Positions 23,203-31,504 of a stretch of DNA of 45,936 bases are shown here, piece by piece; the first letter of the stretch is position 1, and every line of letters begins with the position of its first letter. The notes beneath the pieces were generated by a model that was given only the letters and a program-made list of their open reading frames with translations, was not told the DNA's origin and searched no databases. A program made the translations under genes and the position numbers. The stretch is from Clostridia bacterium (GTDB lineage: Bacteria > Bacillota > Clostridia > Oscillospirales > CAG-272): positions 1-45,936 of the forward strand of contig JAFSWB010000081.1 of assembly GCA_017444735.1 (NCBI GenBank), read 5' to 3'.

Positions 23203-24195
23203 GTGTCAAGAAAGAAAAAGCCGGATACCGTGTCGGGTATCCTGATAATCAACAAGCACGAGGGCGTGACGTCGCACCGGATCGTGTCGGCGATGAGGAA
23301 GCTCTACGACACGCCCCGCGTCGGTCACACCGGGACGCTCGACCCGATGGCGACGGGCGCTTTGCCGATCCTGCTCGGCCGCGCCGTCAAGGCGTCCGAG
23401 TACGTGATGGCGGACGAAAAGGAATACCTCGCCGAAATGAAGCTCGGCGTCGCGACGGACACTCAGGACGTGACGGGAGAGACGATTTTCTCGTCCGACG
23501 AAATACCCGGAGAGGAGGCGGTCCTCGCCGCCGTCCGGTCGTTCGTCGGCGAGTACGAACAGCTCCCGCCGATGTACTCCGCGATCAAGATAGGCGGCGA
23601 AAAGCTCGTCGACGCGGCGCGGCGGGGGGAGACGGTCGAGCGTGCGACGCGGAAAGTCACGATATATTCGTGCGAGGCGGAGCGCGAGGCGGACGATCTT
23701 TACCGTCTCACGATCGTCTGTTCCAAGGGGACGTACGTCAGAACGCTCTGCGACGACATAGGGAAAAAGCTCGGGTGCGGCGCGGCGATGGCGTCCCTCG
23801 TAAGGGTGAGGAGCGGCCCGTTCACGCTCGACGGCGCGTATACCGTCGAACAGATAGAGAATATGAGCTTTGAGGAGCGGATCGCCGCCGTCACGCCGAC
23901 GGCGGAGCTCTTCCGCGACCTCCCCGCTCTCCCACTTTCGGGACGGCTTCTCCGGCTGTTCGCCTGCGGCGCGTCGGTCGATCAGAAAAAATGCCGCGCC
24001 TCGTATCCGGTCGGCGCGCTTGTCAGAGTGATGAGCGGCGACACGCTGATCGGTCTCGGCAGAGTGAGGGAAGAGGGCGAGAGGACGGCGATCGCGTCGG
24101 AAAAGCTCTTCGACCTCAGTCTGATCCCGCCGGAGGGATCGTCGCCGAGAAGACGCGGCGAGAATGAAAAAGACACGGAAAGGGAGGGGTCGTAG
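23203..24195 (+). CDS. truB: tRNA pseudouridine(55) synthase
   Basis: Converts U55 in the T-psi-C loop of tRNA to pseudouridine. The 330-residue protein has the TruB motif GHTGTLDPMATG with catalytic Asp47, the KEYLAEMKLG strand and the GTYVRTL loop. The C-terminal part has a PUA-like region plus a short charged tail. Translation starts at GTG after GGGGAG. The stop overlaps the GTG start of the next gene. In most Firmicutes truB is followed by ribF; here it is followed by nuclease genes. Confidence 0.95.
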   Translation: MSRKKKPDTVSGILIINKHEGVTSHRIVSAMRKLYDTPRVGHTGTLDPMATGALPILLGRAVKASEYVMADEKEYLAEMKLGVATDTQDVTGETIFSSDEIPGEEAVLAAVRSFVGEYEQLPPMYSAIKIGGEKLVDAARRGETVERATRKVTIYSCEAEREADDLYRLTIVCSKGTYVRTLCDDIGKKLGCGAAMASLVRVRSGPFTLDGAYTVEQIENMSFEERIAAVTPTAELFRDLPALPLSGRLLRLFACGASVDQKKCRASYPVGALVRVMSGDTLIGLGRVREEGERTAIASEKLFDLSLIPPEGSSPRRRGENEKDTEREGS

Positions 24196-25352
24196 TGGAT
24201 ACGCTGAGGATACTTCACACGGGCGACGTCCATCTCGACAGCCCGTTCTCCGGCCTTGACAGCGGCCGCGCGGAGGTTCGCCGGAACGAGCTCCGCGGCA
24301 CGTTCACGTCGCTTATGACGTACGCGAGGACGGAAAAAGTCGATCTTCTTCTCATAACGGGCGACCTGTTCGACGTCGGGTTCGCCACGAGGGAGACGGT
24401 CTCCCTGATAATCCGGGAGATATCGAAGCTGAAATGTCCCGTCGTGATAAGCCCCGGAAATCACGACTGCGCGAGCGAGGGAAGCGTCTGGCGACGGAAT
24501 GTTTTTCCCGATAACGCCTTCATTTTCAACTCGGAGGAGCTTTCCTCGTTCGAGTTTCCCGACCTCGGCGTCAGAGTCTACGGCTGGGCGTTCGAAAAGC
24601 CGATGATGAGGGGAAATCCCCTCGGCGGCCGCCGGGCGGAGAACGACGGTATGGTCAACATTCTCTCGGCGCACTGCGACCTGACGTCGCCTCTTTCGAC
24701 CTCCTGCCCCGTAACGGAGGACGAGCTTCGGTCGTTCGGCGCCGACTACTGCGCTCTCGGCCACGTCCACAATCCGGTCGACGGCAGATACGGACCGGGG
24801 ATCGCGTACTGCGGGTGTCTCGAGGGACGCTCGTTCGACGAGACGGGTCCGAAGGGCGCGATCCTCTGCGAGATCGGCAGAAGGAGCGCCCCCGGCGAGG
24901 AGGTCCCCGTCCGGTATTCGCGGATCAGATTTTCAAAGAGAAGATACGAATCGGCGATCCTCCCCGTCGACGGAGCGACGGTCGAGGAGGAGCTGAAAGA
25001 GAAGATCGCGGATTTCTTATCGTCGGAAAAATACGGCGACGACGTCACCCTCCGGCTGACCCTTACGGGCGCGGTCTCGGAGGACCTTAAGATCGACACG
25101 GCGGCGCTTCTGCCGCTCGGCGACCGGCTCTGGTCGTTCTCCGTCGCCGACGAGACCGTTCCGATCTGGAACGCGTCGTCGCTTTCGTCCGATCCGACGG
25201 TGAGGGGCGAGTTTTACAAGATACTCGAGCCGATGCTCAACTCGTCCGACCCGAAGGAGAGGAAGACCGCATCGGCGGCGCTCAGATACGGTCTGTCCGC
25301 CCTCGCGGGCGAATCTGTTGTCGACTTCGGAGGAAAGGAGCGGCAGGGATGA
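24195..25352 (+). CDS. yhaO: YhaO/SbcD-like metallophosphoesterase (DNA exonuclease subunit)
   Basis: A 385-residue calcineurin-like phosphoesterase. The five metal motifs are complete: GDVHLDSPF near 10-18, GDLFD near 56, GNHD near 93, SAHCD near 157 and GHVHNP near 194. With the ATPase encoded immediately downstream it matches the YhaO-YhaN pair of Firmicutes, a relative of SbcD-SbcC and Mre11-Rad50 implicated in DNA end processing. The GTG start shares a base with the truB stop, and its own stop overlaps the ATPase start, so expression is coupled. Confidence 0.88.
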   Translation: MDTLRILHTGDVHLDSPFSGLDSGRAEVRRNELRGTFTSLMTYARTEKVDLLLITGDLFDVGFATRETVSLIIREISKLKCPVVISPGNHDCASEGSVWRRNVFPDNAFIFNSEELSSFEFPDLGVRVYGWAFEKPMMRGNPLGGRRAENDGMVNILSAHCDLTSPLSTSCPVTEDELRSFGADYCALGHVHNPVDGRYGPGIAYCGCLEGRSFDETGPKGAILCEIGRRSAPGEEVPVRYSRIRFSKRRYESAILPVDGATVEEELKEKIADFLSSEKYGDDVTLRLTLTGAVSEDLKIDTAALLPLGDRLWSFSVADETVPIWNASSLSSDPTVRGEFYKILEPMLNSSDPKERKTASAALRYGLSALAGESVVDFGGKERQG

Positions 25353-27631
25353 CGGTAAAAAAGATTCATATTTCGTCGTTCGGGACGCTGACCGACGTTG
25401 ATATCGATCCGTCCGAGGGACTGAACGTCATAAGCGGACGGAACGAGTCCGGGAAGACCTCGGTCGCGATGTTCATAAAATTCATGCTCTACGGTATGCC
25501 CCCCGCCCGCGGCGGAGGCGTCGGAGAGAGACAGAAATACGTAAACTGGAAGACCGGAGAGGCGTCCGGCTTTCTCGTCGTCAGAACGGACGACGGGCGC
25601 GAATTCAGGATCGAGCGGACGCTCTCCGACACGGCGCGCGGCGGCGGCAAGGGACAGTACAGAGAGACGGTCAGCCTCGTCAACGCGGTCGACGGCGTTC
25701 CCGTCTACCTCAGCGGATCGGTCGGCGAATATCTCCTCGGCGTGCCGGAGCAGGTTTTCGTCAACACCGCCTTCGTCAGACAGGCGACGGGAGTGCGCCC
25801 GGAATCGGAGCCGCTCAGCCGCTCCGTCGAGAACATGGTGACGTCCGCGGACGAGAGGGTAAACGTCAAAAAGGCGCTCGAGGAACTCGACCGCGCGCGG
25901 ATCGACCTCCTTCACAAAAACAGGAACGGAGGGATGATAAAGGACCTCGAGGAGAAGAGAAGATCGCTGAGAGAGACCGTCGACGAGGACCGCGAGAACT
26001 CCGAGGAGACGGTAAGGACCGAGGCGGCGCTCGACGAGATACGGCGGAAGCTGACGGTCGCCGAGGAAAACTCCAAGGGCTTCGAGGGCCTTTTCGCCGC
26101 TCTCGACGTCCTCTCGAAAAAGAGAAAGCTCGACGCCGCGAAAAAGACCGCGGAGGATCTCGCGCTCGCCGAGGGAAAGCTCGAAAAAGAACGTTCGGCG
26201 GCGCCCGGCGACGATTTCGACGGGACGGTCGGACTGTGCGAGAGAAATATCGAGGCGTACTCGAAGGCGGTGGAGAACTACAACTCGACGCCCGACCCTG
26301 ACGGAGAATTTCTCGACGATGGTGATTTTGAGGACGACCCGTTCAACGACATAAGGCGCGCTGAGGGTTACCGTTCGTCGTCGAGAACGTTTCTGACGCT
26401 CGGCGTCGTCTTCGCCGCGCTCGGCCTGCTCGGCGCGGGAGCGGCGGCGATAATGCGATTCGTCTATCCGATGGCCGAATGGCTGTACGCCGCCGCGGGC
26501 GGCGCGGCGCTCCTCCTCTTCTCGGTGATCGTCTTCGCCGTCGGAGGGAAAAAGCGCTCCGACCTCTCCCGCATCCTCTCCGATTGGGGCGCGCCGTCCG
26601 TCGACGAGCTCGCCGGATCGGTGAGAGAGACGGTCGAGGCGAAGAAGAACGCGCTCGATATGAAAGCCCGGAAAGAGAAGGCGGAGGGAGACCTCGTCAT
26701 CGCCGAGGCGGCGGCCGCCGAGTCGCGCGAAAAGCTCGAAGGGCTGGCGGCGTCTCTCGGTATCAGGATGAAGGACGCCGACGACTCGGGACTGCTCGCC
26801 GCCGTCAGAAGGACGGCGGCGGAGAGGAGAGCGGCGGTCGCGGCGCTCGAATCGGAGTGCTCCCAGCTCTCCGGACGACTCTCCGCGCTCCGCGAACAGA
26901 CCGCGGGGATCGACCCCGACGAGACGGAAGCGGCGGCAAAAGCCGTCCTTTCCGCGGCGGCCGGTCAGCGCGCGGCGAAAATGACGCCCGACGAGATAAA
27001 GGAAGCCGCGAGAAAGAGAGATTTTTGCCGCGGAAGCCTCATTGAGATGAAAAAGAAGGAAAACGAGCTCGACGTCCGCCTCGCCGCCCTGAAGGCATCC
27101 GCGAAATCGCCCGCCGCGGCGGCGGAGAGACTCGGAGAGATCGATTCCGTCCTCGAGGATCTGCGCCTCCGTCACGACGCCTACGTCACGGCTTACGACG
27201 CCCTTCGCCGCGCCGGGGACAATCTGCGCTCCGGCGTCCTTCCCGAGGTAAAAGCGAAGGCGAGCGAAATGATGAGGGAGATATCGGGCGGAAAATACGG
27301 CGAGCTCTCGATATCGCCCGGAATGGATCTCTATTTCACGACGGTCGACGCGGGGACGAAGGAAGCGGAGTTCATGTCCTCCGGCACGGAGGACGCCGCG
27401 TACCTCTCGCTCCGTCTCGCGCTTATAAAAACGATCTTTTCGGGGGACGGGAAGAGCGCGCCTCCGGTCGTTTTCGACGAGTCCTTCGCGCGTCTTGACG
27501 GGGACCGTCTCGAAGCCGCTCTGCGCCTTCTGACGTCGCCGTCGTTCGGCCTTCAGTCGTTCCTCTGCACGTGCCGTGAGGAGGAAGCGGACGCCGCGGA
27601 GTCGGCGGGGGGTTACGTAATCAGATTTTGA
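25349..27631 (+). CDS. yhaN: YhaN/SbcC-like AAA ATPase with internal membrane segments
   Basis: A 760-residue SMC/Rad50-like ATPase. Walker A is GRNESGKTS at 30-38, Walker B and D-loop are VVFDESFARLD near 706-716, and two long coiled-coil arms lie between them. In the middle (about 348-371 and 378-400) are two strongly hydrophobic helices, as in Bacillus YhaN, so the complex is probably membrane-tethered at the tip of the coiled coil, where Rad50 has its zinc hook. It is translationally coupled to the phosphoesterase gene. Partner and substrate are inferred from family and linkage. Confidence 0.88.
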   Translation: MTVKKIHISSFGTLTDVDIDPSEGLNVISGRNESGKTSVAMFIKFMLYGMPPARGGGVGERQKYVNWKTGEASGFLVVRTDDGREFRIERTLSDTARGGGKGQYRETVSLVNAVDGVPVYLSGSVGEYLLGVPEQVFVNTAFVRQATGVRPESEPLSRSVENMVTSADERVNVKKALEELDRARIDLLHKNRNGGMIKDLEEKRRSLRETVDEDRENSEETVRTEAALDEIRRKLTVAEENSKGFEGLFAALDVLSKKRKLDAAKKTAEDLALAEGKLEKERSAAPGDDFDGTVGLCERNIEAYSKAVENYNSTPDPDGEFLDDGDFEDDPFNDIRRAEGYRSSSRTFLTLGVVFAALGLLGAGAAAIMRFVYPMAEWLYAAAGGAALLLFSVIVFAVGGKKRSDLSRILSDWGAPSVDELAGSVRETVEAKKNALDMKARKEKAEGDLVIAEAAAAESREKLEGLAASLGIRMKDADDSGLLAAVRRTAAERRAAVAALESECSQLSGRLSALREQTAGIDPDETEAAAKAVLSAAAGQRAAKMTPDEIKEAARKRDFCRGSLIEMKKKENELDVRLAALKASAKSPAAAAERLGEIDSVLEDLRLRHDAYVTAYDALRRAGDNLRSGVLPEVKAKASEMMREISGGKYGELSISPGMDLYFTTVDAGTKEAEFMSSGTEDAAYLSLRLALIKTIFSGDGKSAPPVVFDESFARLDGDRLEAALRLLTSPSFGLQSFLCTCREEEADAAESAGGYVIRF

Positions 27632-27651
27632 TCCCGACGGAGGGACACGAA

Positions 27652-28971
27652 ATGAAAAAACAGGCTTTTTTCGACAAACGGTATCTGAAAAAAGTCGCGG
27701 TCTGGGGCGCGATCTCGGCGCTTTCGCTCGCGATCGTCGCGTATCTCAGTTATCACCTCGCCTCCGGGTTCGGAAAAGACCTTGAAACGGCGTTCGCGAG
27801 AAGGACGACGCTCGAGAGCACGGTGACGTGTCAGGGGTACGTCTTCCGCGAGGAGACGCCGATCGCGGCGGCGGAAGGCGGATCGCTCTATTCCGCGCTC
27901 GAGGACGGAGAAAAGGTCCGCTCCGGGACGGTCGTCGCCGAGGTCTACTCGGTCCCGTCCGCGGACGTCGAGGAGAAGCTCGCGCTGATAGACAGACAGA
28001 TATCGCTCCTTCAGAGCTGCAGGACGATGTCTCTGACGGTGGGCGACACCGGGACGGTCGACGAGGGCATCTTTTCGACGCTTTCGGAAATGAGACGGGC
28101 CGGGAGCGCGGGAAATCTCGCCAAGGAGGCGTCGCTCAGGTCCGAGCTGTTTCTGAAAATGAAAAAGAGGGCTGTCCTGACCGGCGAGGTGACCGATTTC
28201 AGCGCGCGCATCGCCGAGCTCGGGACGGAAAAGGAAAACCTCAAGGCGTCGCTCGGCGCGCCGATCGCGACGGTATCGTCGCCGGCCTCGGGCTATTATT
28301 ACTCCGCCTGCGACGGTTACGAGACGCTTTTCTCGTCGAAGAATATCGACGCCCTGACGCTCGCGTCGCTCGGCGAGCTGATCTCGTCGGAGCCGTCGGA
28401 CGTCGGCGGGACGGCGGGGAAGATCGTCACGACGCACAAGTGGTACGTCGCGTGTCCGATGACGCGCGCGGAGATCTCGAAGCTCTCCGGCCCGGGACCG
28501 TACAGAGTCACGCTCGGCAATAATTCGGAGTGTCCGCTCGATATGACCGTATACAAAACCGATGCGGCCTCGGACGGCGCGCTCGCGATCTTCGCCTGCG
28601 ACGAGGTCAAGGAGGGATTCGATTTTACGCGCTCCCAGTCCGTCACGGTCGTGACGGGCGAGACGACCGGCTTCAAGGTTCCGGTGTCCGCCGTGAGAAT
28701 GATCGACGGGGTCGAGGGAGTATACGTCATAAACGAGATAAAGGTCGAGTTCCGACGGATCGACGTGATCGACGAATCGGGCGGCTACTATCTCTGCCGC
28801 GAGCACCCGGAATACGAGGAGACTCCCTCCGCGGAAACGGGCGAACAAACGAATGAAGCGGAAACAGGGGATGAGACCCCGACCGTTCCGTGGCTCCGTC
28901 AGAACGATCTCATCGTGACGGGCGGCACGGGTCTCTCGGAGGGAATGACCCATCTTCCCCCGCGCAAGTAA
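27652..28971 (+). CDS. HlyD-like membrane adaptor protein in the division cluster
   Basis: A 439-residue protein with one N-terminal membrane helix (about 14-38) and an outside domain that begins with a split lipoyl-like motif (VTCQGYVFREETPI, then EDGEKVRSGTVVAEVY). A short coiled coil (about 105-200) and a beta-barrel-like part with KVPVSAVR and GVYVINE follow, typical of HlyD/MFP efflux adaptors. Its tail (about 390-425) is acidic. No efflux ATPase or permease is adjacent. Instead it precedes yggS and sepF, a position seen for HlyD-like proteins in other Clostridia as far as I recall. The ATG at 27652 was chosen for the GGAGGG upstream. An envelope or division role is inference. Confidence 0.8.
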   Translation: MKKQAFFDKRYLKKVAVWGAISALSLAIVAYLSYHLASGFGKDLETAFARRTTLESTVTCQGYVFREETPIAAAEGGSLYSALEDGEKVRSGTVVAEVYSVPSADVEEKLALIDRQISLLQSCRTMSLTVGDTGTVDEGIFSTLSEMRRAGSAGNLAKEASLRSELFLKMKKRAVLTGEVTDFSARIAELGTEKENLKASLGAPIATVSSPASGYYYSACDGYETLFSSKNIDALTLASLGELISSEPSDVGGTAGKIVTTHKWYVACPMTRAEISKLSGPGPYRVTLGNNSECPLDMTVYKTDAASDGALAIFACDEVKEGFDFTRSQSVTVVTGETTGFKVPVSAVRMIDGVEGVYVINEIKVEFRRIDVIDESGGYYLCREHPEYEETPSAETGEQTNEAETGDETPTVPWLRQNDLIVTGGTGLSEGMTHLPPRK

Positions 28972-28981
28972 GGATAAGATC

Positions 28982-29686
28982 ATGACCGAAAGACAAATCG
29001 AACTCACCGAAAATTTCAAACGGGTCAGAGAGAGGATCGCCGAAGCGGCGCTGAGGCGGGGCGGCGGAGAAGTCACCCTTCTCGGCGCGACGAAGACGGT
29101 CCCCGCCGAGGATATCGTTTTCGCGGCGGAAAATCTCGGCCTCACGGCGGCGGGCGAGAACAAACCGCAGGAGTTCGCGGAGAAATACGACGCTGTGTCG
29201 CCTCTCCTCGACTTCCAGTTCATCGGCCGTCTGCAGAGAAACAAGGCGCACCTCGTCGTCGGACGGGCGTCGCTGATCCACTCCGTCGACAGCGTCCGGC
29301 TCGCGAAGCAGATCGATCTCTCGGCGTCAAGACTCGGGATCGTTCAGGACGTCCTTCTCGAGGTAAACATCGGAAGAGAGGAGTCGAAGACGGGTTTTCT
29401 CCCCGAGGAGACCGCCGAGGCGGAGGCGATGATCGCCGCTCTTCCGTCGGTCAGGGTGAGGGGAATAATGACGATGGCGCCCGCTTGTGATAAAAAAGAC
29501 GAATTGAGAAAATATTTTGAAGAAACTTACTCAATTTTTATTGACATTTTTCAAAAAAAATCGCATAATATAAGAGAGTATATACTGTCAATGGGAATGA
29601 GCGACAGCTTCGTTGAAGCGATCGAGGAGGGCGCGACGCTCGTAAGGATCGGAAGCGCGCTTTTCGGAAGGCGTTCGTACCAGTGA
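28982..29686 (+). CDS. yggS: YggS/PLPBP family pyridoxal phosphate homeostasis protein
   Basis: A 234-residue PLP-binding TIM-barrel protein that buffers PLP and affects amino acid pools; no catalysis is known. PLP Lys38 lies in LLGATKTVP; ENKPQEF, HSVDSVRLA and the C-terminal VRIGSALFG are all typical. Residues about 168-200 are encoded by unusually AT-rich codons (many Lys, Phe, Tyr, Ile), unlike the rest of the gene. That segment holds a consensus promoter for the following genes. The reading frame is intact and the length normal. It is the usual gene before sepF in Gram-positives. Confidence 0.93.
   Translation: MTERQIELTENFKRVRERIAEAALRRGGGEVTLLGATKTVPAEDIVFAAENLGLTAAGENKPQEFAEKYDAVSPLLDFQFIGRLQRNKAHLVVGRASLIHSVDSVRLAKQIDLSASRLGIVQDVLLEVNIGREESKTGFLPEETAEAEAMIAALPSVRVRGIMTMAPACDKKDELRKYFEETYSIFIDIFQKKSHNIREYILSMGMSDSFVEAIEEGATLVRIGSALFGRRSYQ
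29541..29569 (+). promoter_or_regulatory. Intragenic promoter inside yggS driving sepF and division genes
   Basis: Perfect TTGACA (29541-29546), 17-base AT-rich spacer, CATAAT (29564-29569) directly followed by another ATAT run. It lies in the coding sequence of yggS, 165 bases before the sepF start, and is the only strong promoter visible between rbfA and the end of rluD. Confidence 0.75.
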
Positions 29687-29733
29687 CGCAAGGAAGTCTT
29701 GAAACTCAGGATTAAATAAAACGGAGGCATGTT

Positions 29734-30255
29734 ATGGGACTTATCGACAGGATCAAAAACGTTGCCGGAGGTTCGTCCGCGGGATACGGAGACGACTTTG
29801 ACGACACCTACTACGACAATTTTGACGGGTACGACGACGGCGTTGACGGAGATCAGGGCGGCGTTGACGGCATGAATCAGACCAATATCGGCAATATGGG
29901 CAGCGCCGGTCCCATGGGAGGCATCAGTCTTTCCGGATCGGGCGCGGCGCTCGAGATGAAGGTCGTGAAGCCGACGCAGTTTGACAGCGTGACGCAGATC
30001 GCGGATCATCTGCTCAACAAGCGCACCGTCGTTCTCAATCTCGAAAACACGAGCAAGGAGACCGCGAGACGTCTCATCGACTTCTTGTCCGGCGTCGCAT
30101 ACTCCATCGACGGCTCGATCAAGAAGATCGCCTCGAACGCCTACGTCATTACTCCGAGCAACGTCGACGTCGGCGACGCGCAGCTCCGTATGCCCAAGCA
30201 GAAGGAGCCCGAACCGGAACCCGCTCCCGAGAACGAGGTGTTCCCGGAATTCTGA
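29734..30255 (+). CDS. sepF: Cell division protein SepF
   Basis: Membrane-associated partner of FtsZ that bundles or tethers Z-ring filaments. The 173-residue protein has the N-terminal amphipathic helix MGLIDRIKNVAG, then an acidic, Gly/Asp/Tyr-rich linker (about 15-70). The DUF552 core (about 75-150) contains VVLNLENT and the RLIDFLSGVAYSIDGSI segment. The C-terminus is a Pro/Glu tail. ACGGAGG precedes the ATG. Confidence 0.95.
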   Translation: MGLIDRIKNVAGGSSAGYGDDFDDTYYDNFDGYDDGVDGDQGGVDGMNQTNIGNMGSAGPMGGISLSGSGAALEMKVVKPTQFDSVTQIADHLLNKRTVVLNLENTSKETARRLIDFLSGVAYSIDGSIKKIASNAYVITPSNVDVGDAQLRMPKQKEPEPEPAPENEVFPEF

Positions 30256-30331
30256 TCCCCGTTTCCCGGCGGGATAAGATACGCGGCGGGGTTTCGGTCA
30301 ATCATTTTCCGGATGACAGGAGCGTTTTGAT

Positions 30332-30598
30332 TTGACTGTACTTTACATAATCAAGAATACGATCTTGCTTCTCATCCAGGCGACCGAGATCCTGATGTTC
30401 GTGCGGGCGATCCTCTCGTGGTTCCCCGGCGACATCGACAACGCGTTTACGCGGTTCCTTTACGGTTATACCGAGATAGTGATCGCCCCGATGAGAGCCC
30501 TCCTTGACAGATTTCATCTGTTTGAGAGCTTCCCTCTCGATATGGCGTTCTTCATCACCTTTTTACTGCTCGTCATATTGCGCGTTTTTCTGGTGTGA
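30332..30598 (+). CDS. ylmG: YggT family membrane protein (YlmG)
   Basis: An 88-residue integral membrane protein with two hydrophobic segments (about 3-26 and 66-87) and the family stretch RAILSWFP followed by APMRALL. Relatives are linked to cell division and nucleoid or septum organisation, but the molecular role is unknown. Translation begins at TTG, with ACAGGAG nine bases upstream; no ATG is available. It stands between sepF and ylmH as in other Firmicutes. Confidence 0.9.
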   Translation: MTVLYIIKNTILLLIQATEILMFVRAILSWFPGDIDNAFTRFLYGYTEIVIAPMRALLDRFHLFESFPLDMAFFITFLLLVILRVFLV

Positions 30599-30640
30599 CG
30601 CCGCCACGGCGCCCGCCGGACGACGCTCGGGAGGTGCGCT

Positions 30641-31486
30641 ATGCCCACGGATGACGAATTGATCGCCGCCCGCGCGGCGGAGCTCGCCGGTCGGTCCGAC
30701 GGCGGTTTTGAGGTCAGCCGTTTTCTCACTCCTCACGGGCAGGCCGTCTTTTTCCGCGCCGTCGCGGCTGTTTCGACGGACAAACTGAACAAGCTCTTTT
30801 TCTATGGAGGATGCCGCGGCGCCGAAAGACGGGCCGCGGTTTTTTTCCCTGATTGGGCGATCGTCGACGATATGCCGCCCTGTTTTCCCGACACTCCGCT
30901 TTTCTCCCCCGAGAGGGAGGCGTTCTTTCACGAGGAGATCCTCTCGTACGGCGGAGAGGAGGTCCACGGCATAACGAGCGTCACGGTGAGAGGGAGCGGG
31001 TACAGGACGCTCGGCCACCGTGATTATCTCGGATCGCTTCTCGCGCTCGGTATCGACAGAAGCTCGGTCGGCGATATCGTGACGGACGGGGAATACTCGG
31101 CGAGGATCTTTCTTTTCTCGAAGATCGCTTCTCTCGCGGTCTCGGAGCTCGACCGCGTCGGCTCCGACAGAGTGACGGTCGTGAGGGAGACGCCTCCCTT
31201 CGGATTCGTGTCCGCGAGGCGGACGGAGGAGGTCGCCGTCGTCGCCGCGTCGATGCGGCTGGACGCCCTTCTCGGCGCCGTTTTCCCGATGAGCCGGTCC
31301 GACGCGAAGGAGCTCGTCGAGAGAGGGCTGTCCGAGGTCAATTATCTCACAGAGGACCGCCCCGAAAGAACGCTCGCCGCGGGCGACGTGGTCTCCGCGA
31401 GGGGATACGGCAAATTTGAGGTCAAAGGAACGGACGGCGCGACGCGGAGCGGCAGGGTTCGCGCGGTCGTCAGAAAATACGTATAG
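30641..31486 (+). CDS. ylmH: YlmH S4-domain RNA-binding protein
   Basis: A 281-residue protein. It has a YlmH N-terminal domain (FYGGCRGAERR, and GHRDYLGSLLALGIDRSSVGDI near 125-148) followed by an S4 RNA-binding domain (about 203-262, with MRLDALL and SRSDAKELVERGLSEVN). Relatives act in ribosome quality control and in division-gene clusters. CGGGAGG precedes the ATG. Confidence 0.92.
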   Translation: MPTDDELIAARAAELAGRSDGGFEVSRFLTPHGQAVFFRAVAAVSTDKLNKLFFYGGCRGAERRAAVFFPDWAIVDDMPPCFPDTPLFSPEREAFFHEEILSYGGEEVHGITSVTVRGSGYRTLGHRDYLGSLLALGIDRSSVGDIVTDGEYSARIFLFSKIASLAVSELDRVGSDRVTVVRETPPFGFVSARRTEEVAVVAASMRLDALLGAVFPMSRSDAKELVERGLSEVNYLTEDRPERTLAAGDVVSARGYGKFEVKGTDGATRSGRVRAVVRKYV

Positions 31487-31504
31487 GACACCAAGGAGGT
31501 CGTG

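Noticed and set aside
29485..29590. AT-rich island in yggS considered as an inserted element or frameshift
   Set aside because: The reading frame stays open and the protein keeps normal length and conserved C-terminal motifs. A built-in promoter explains the composition better.
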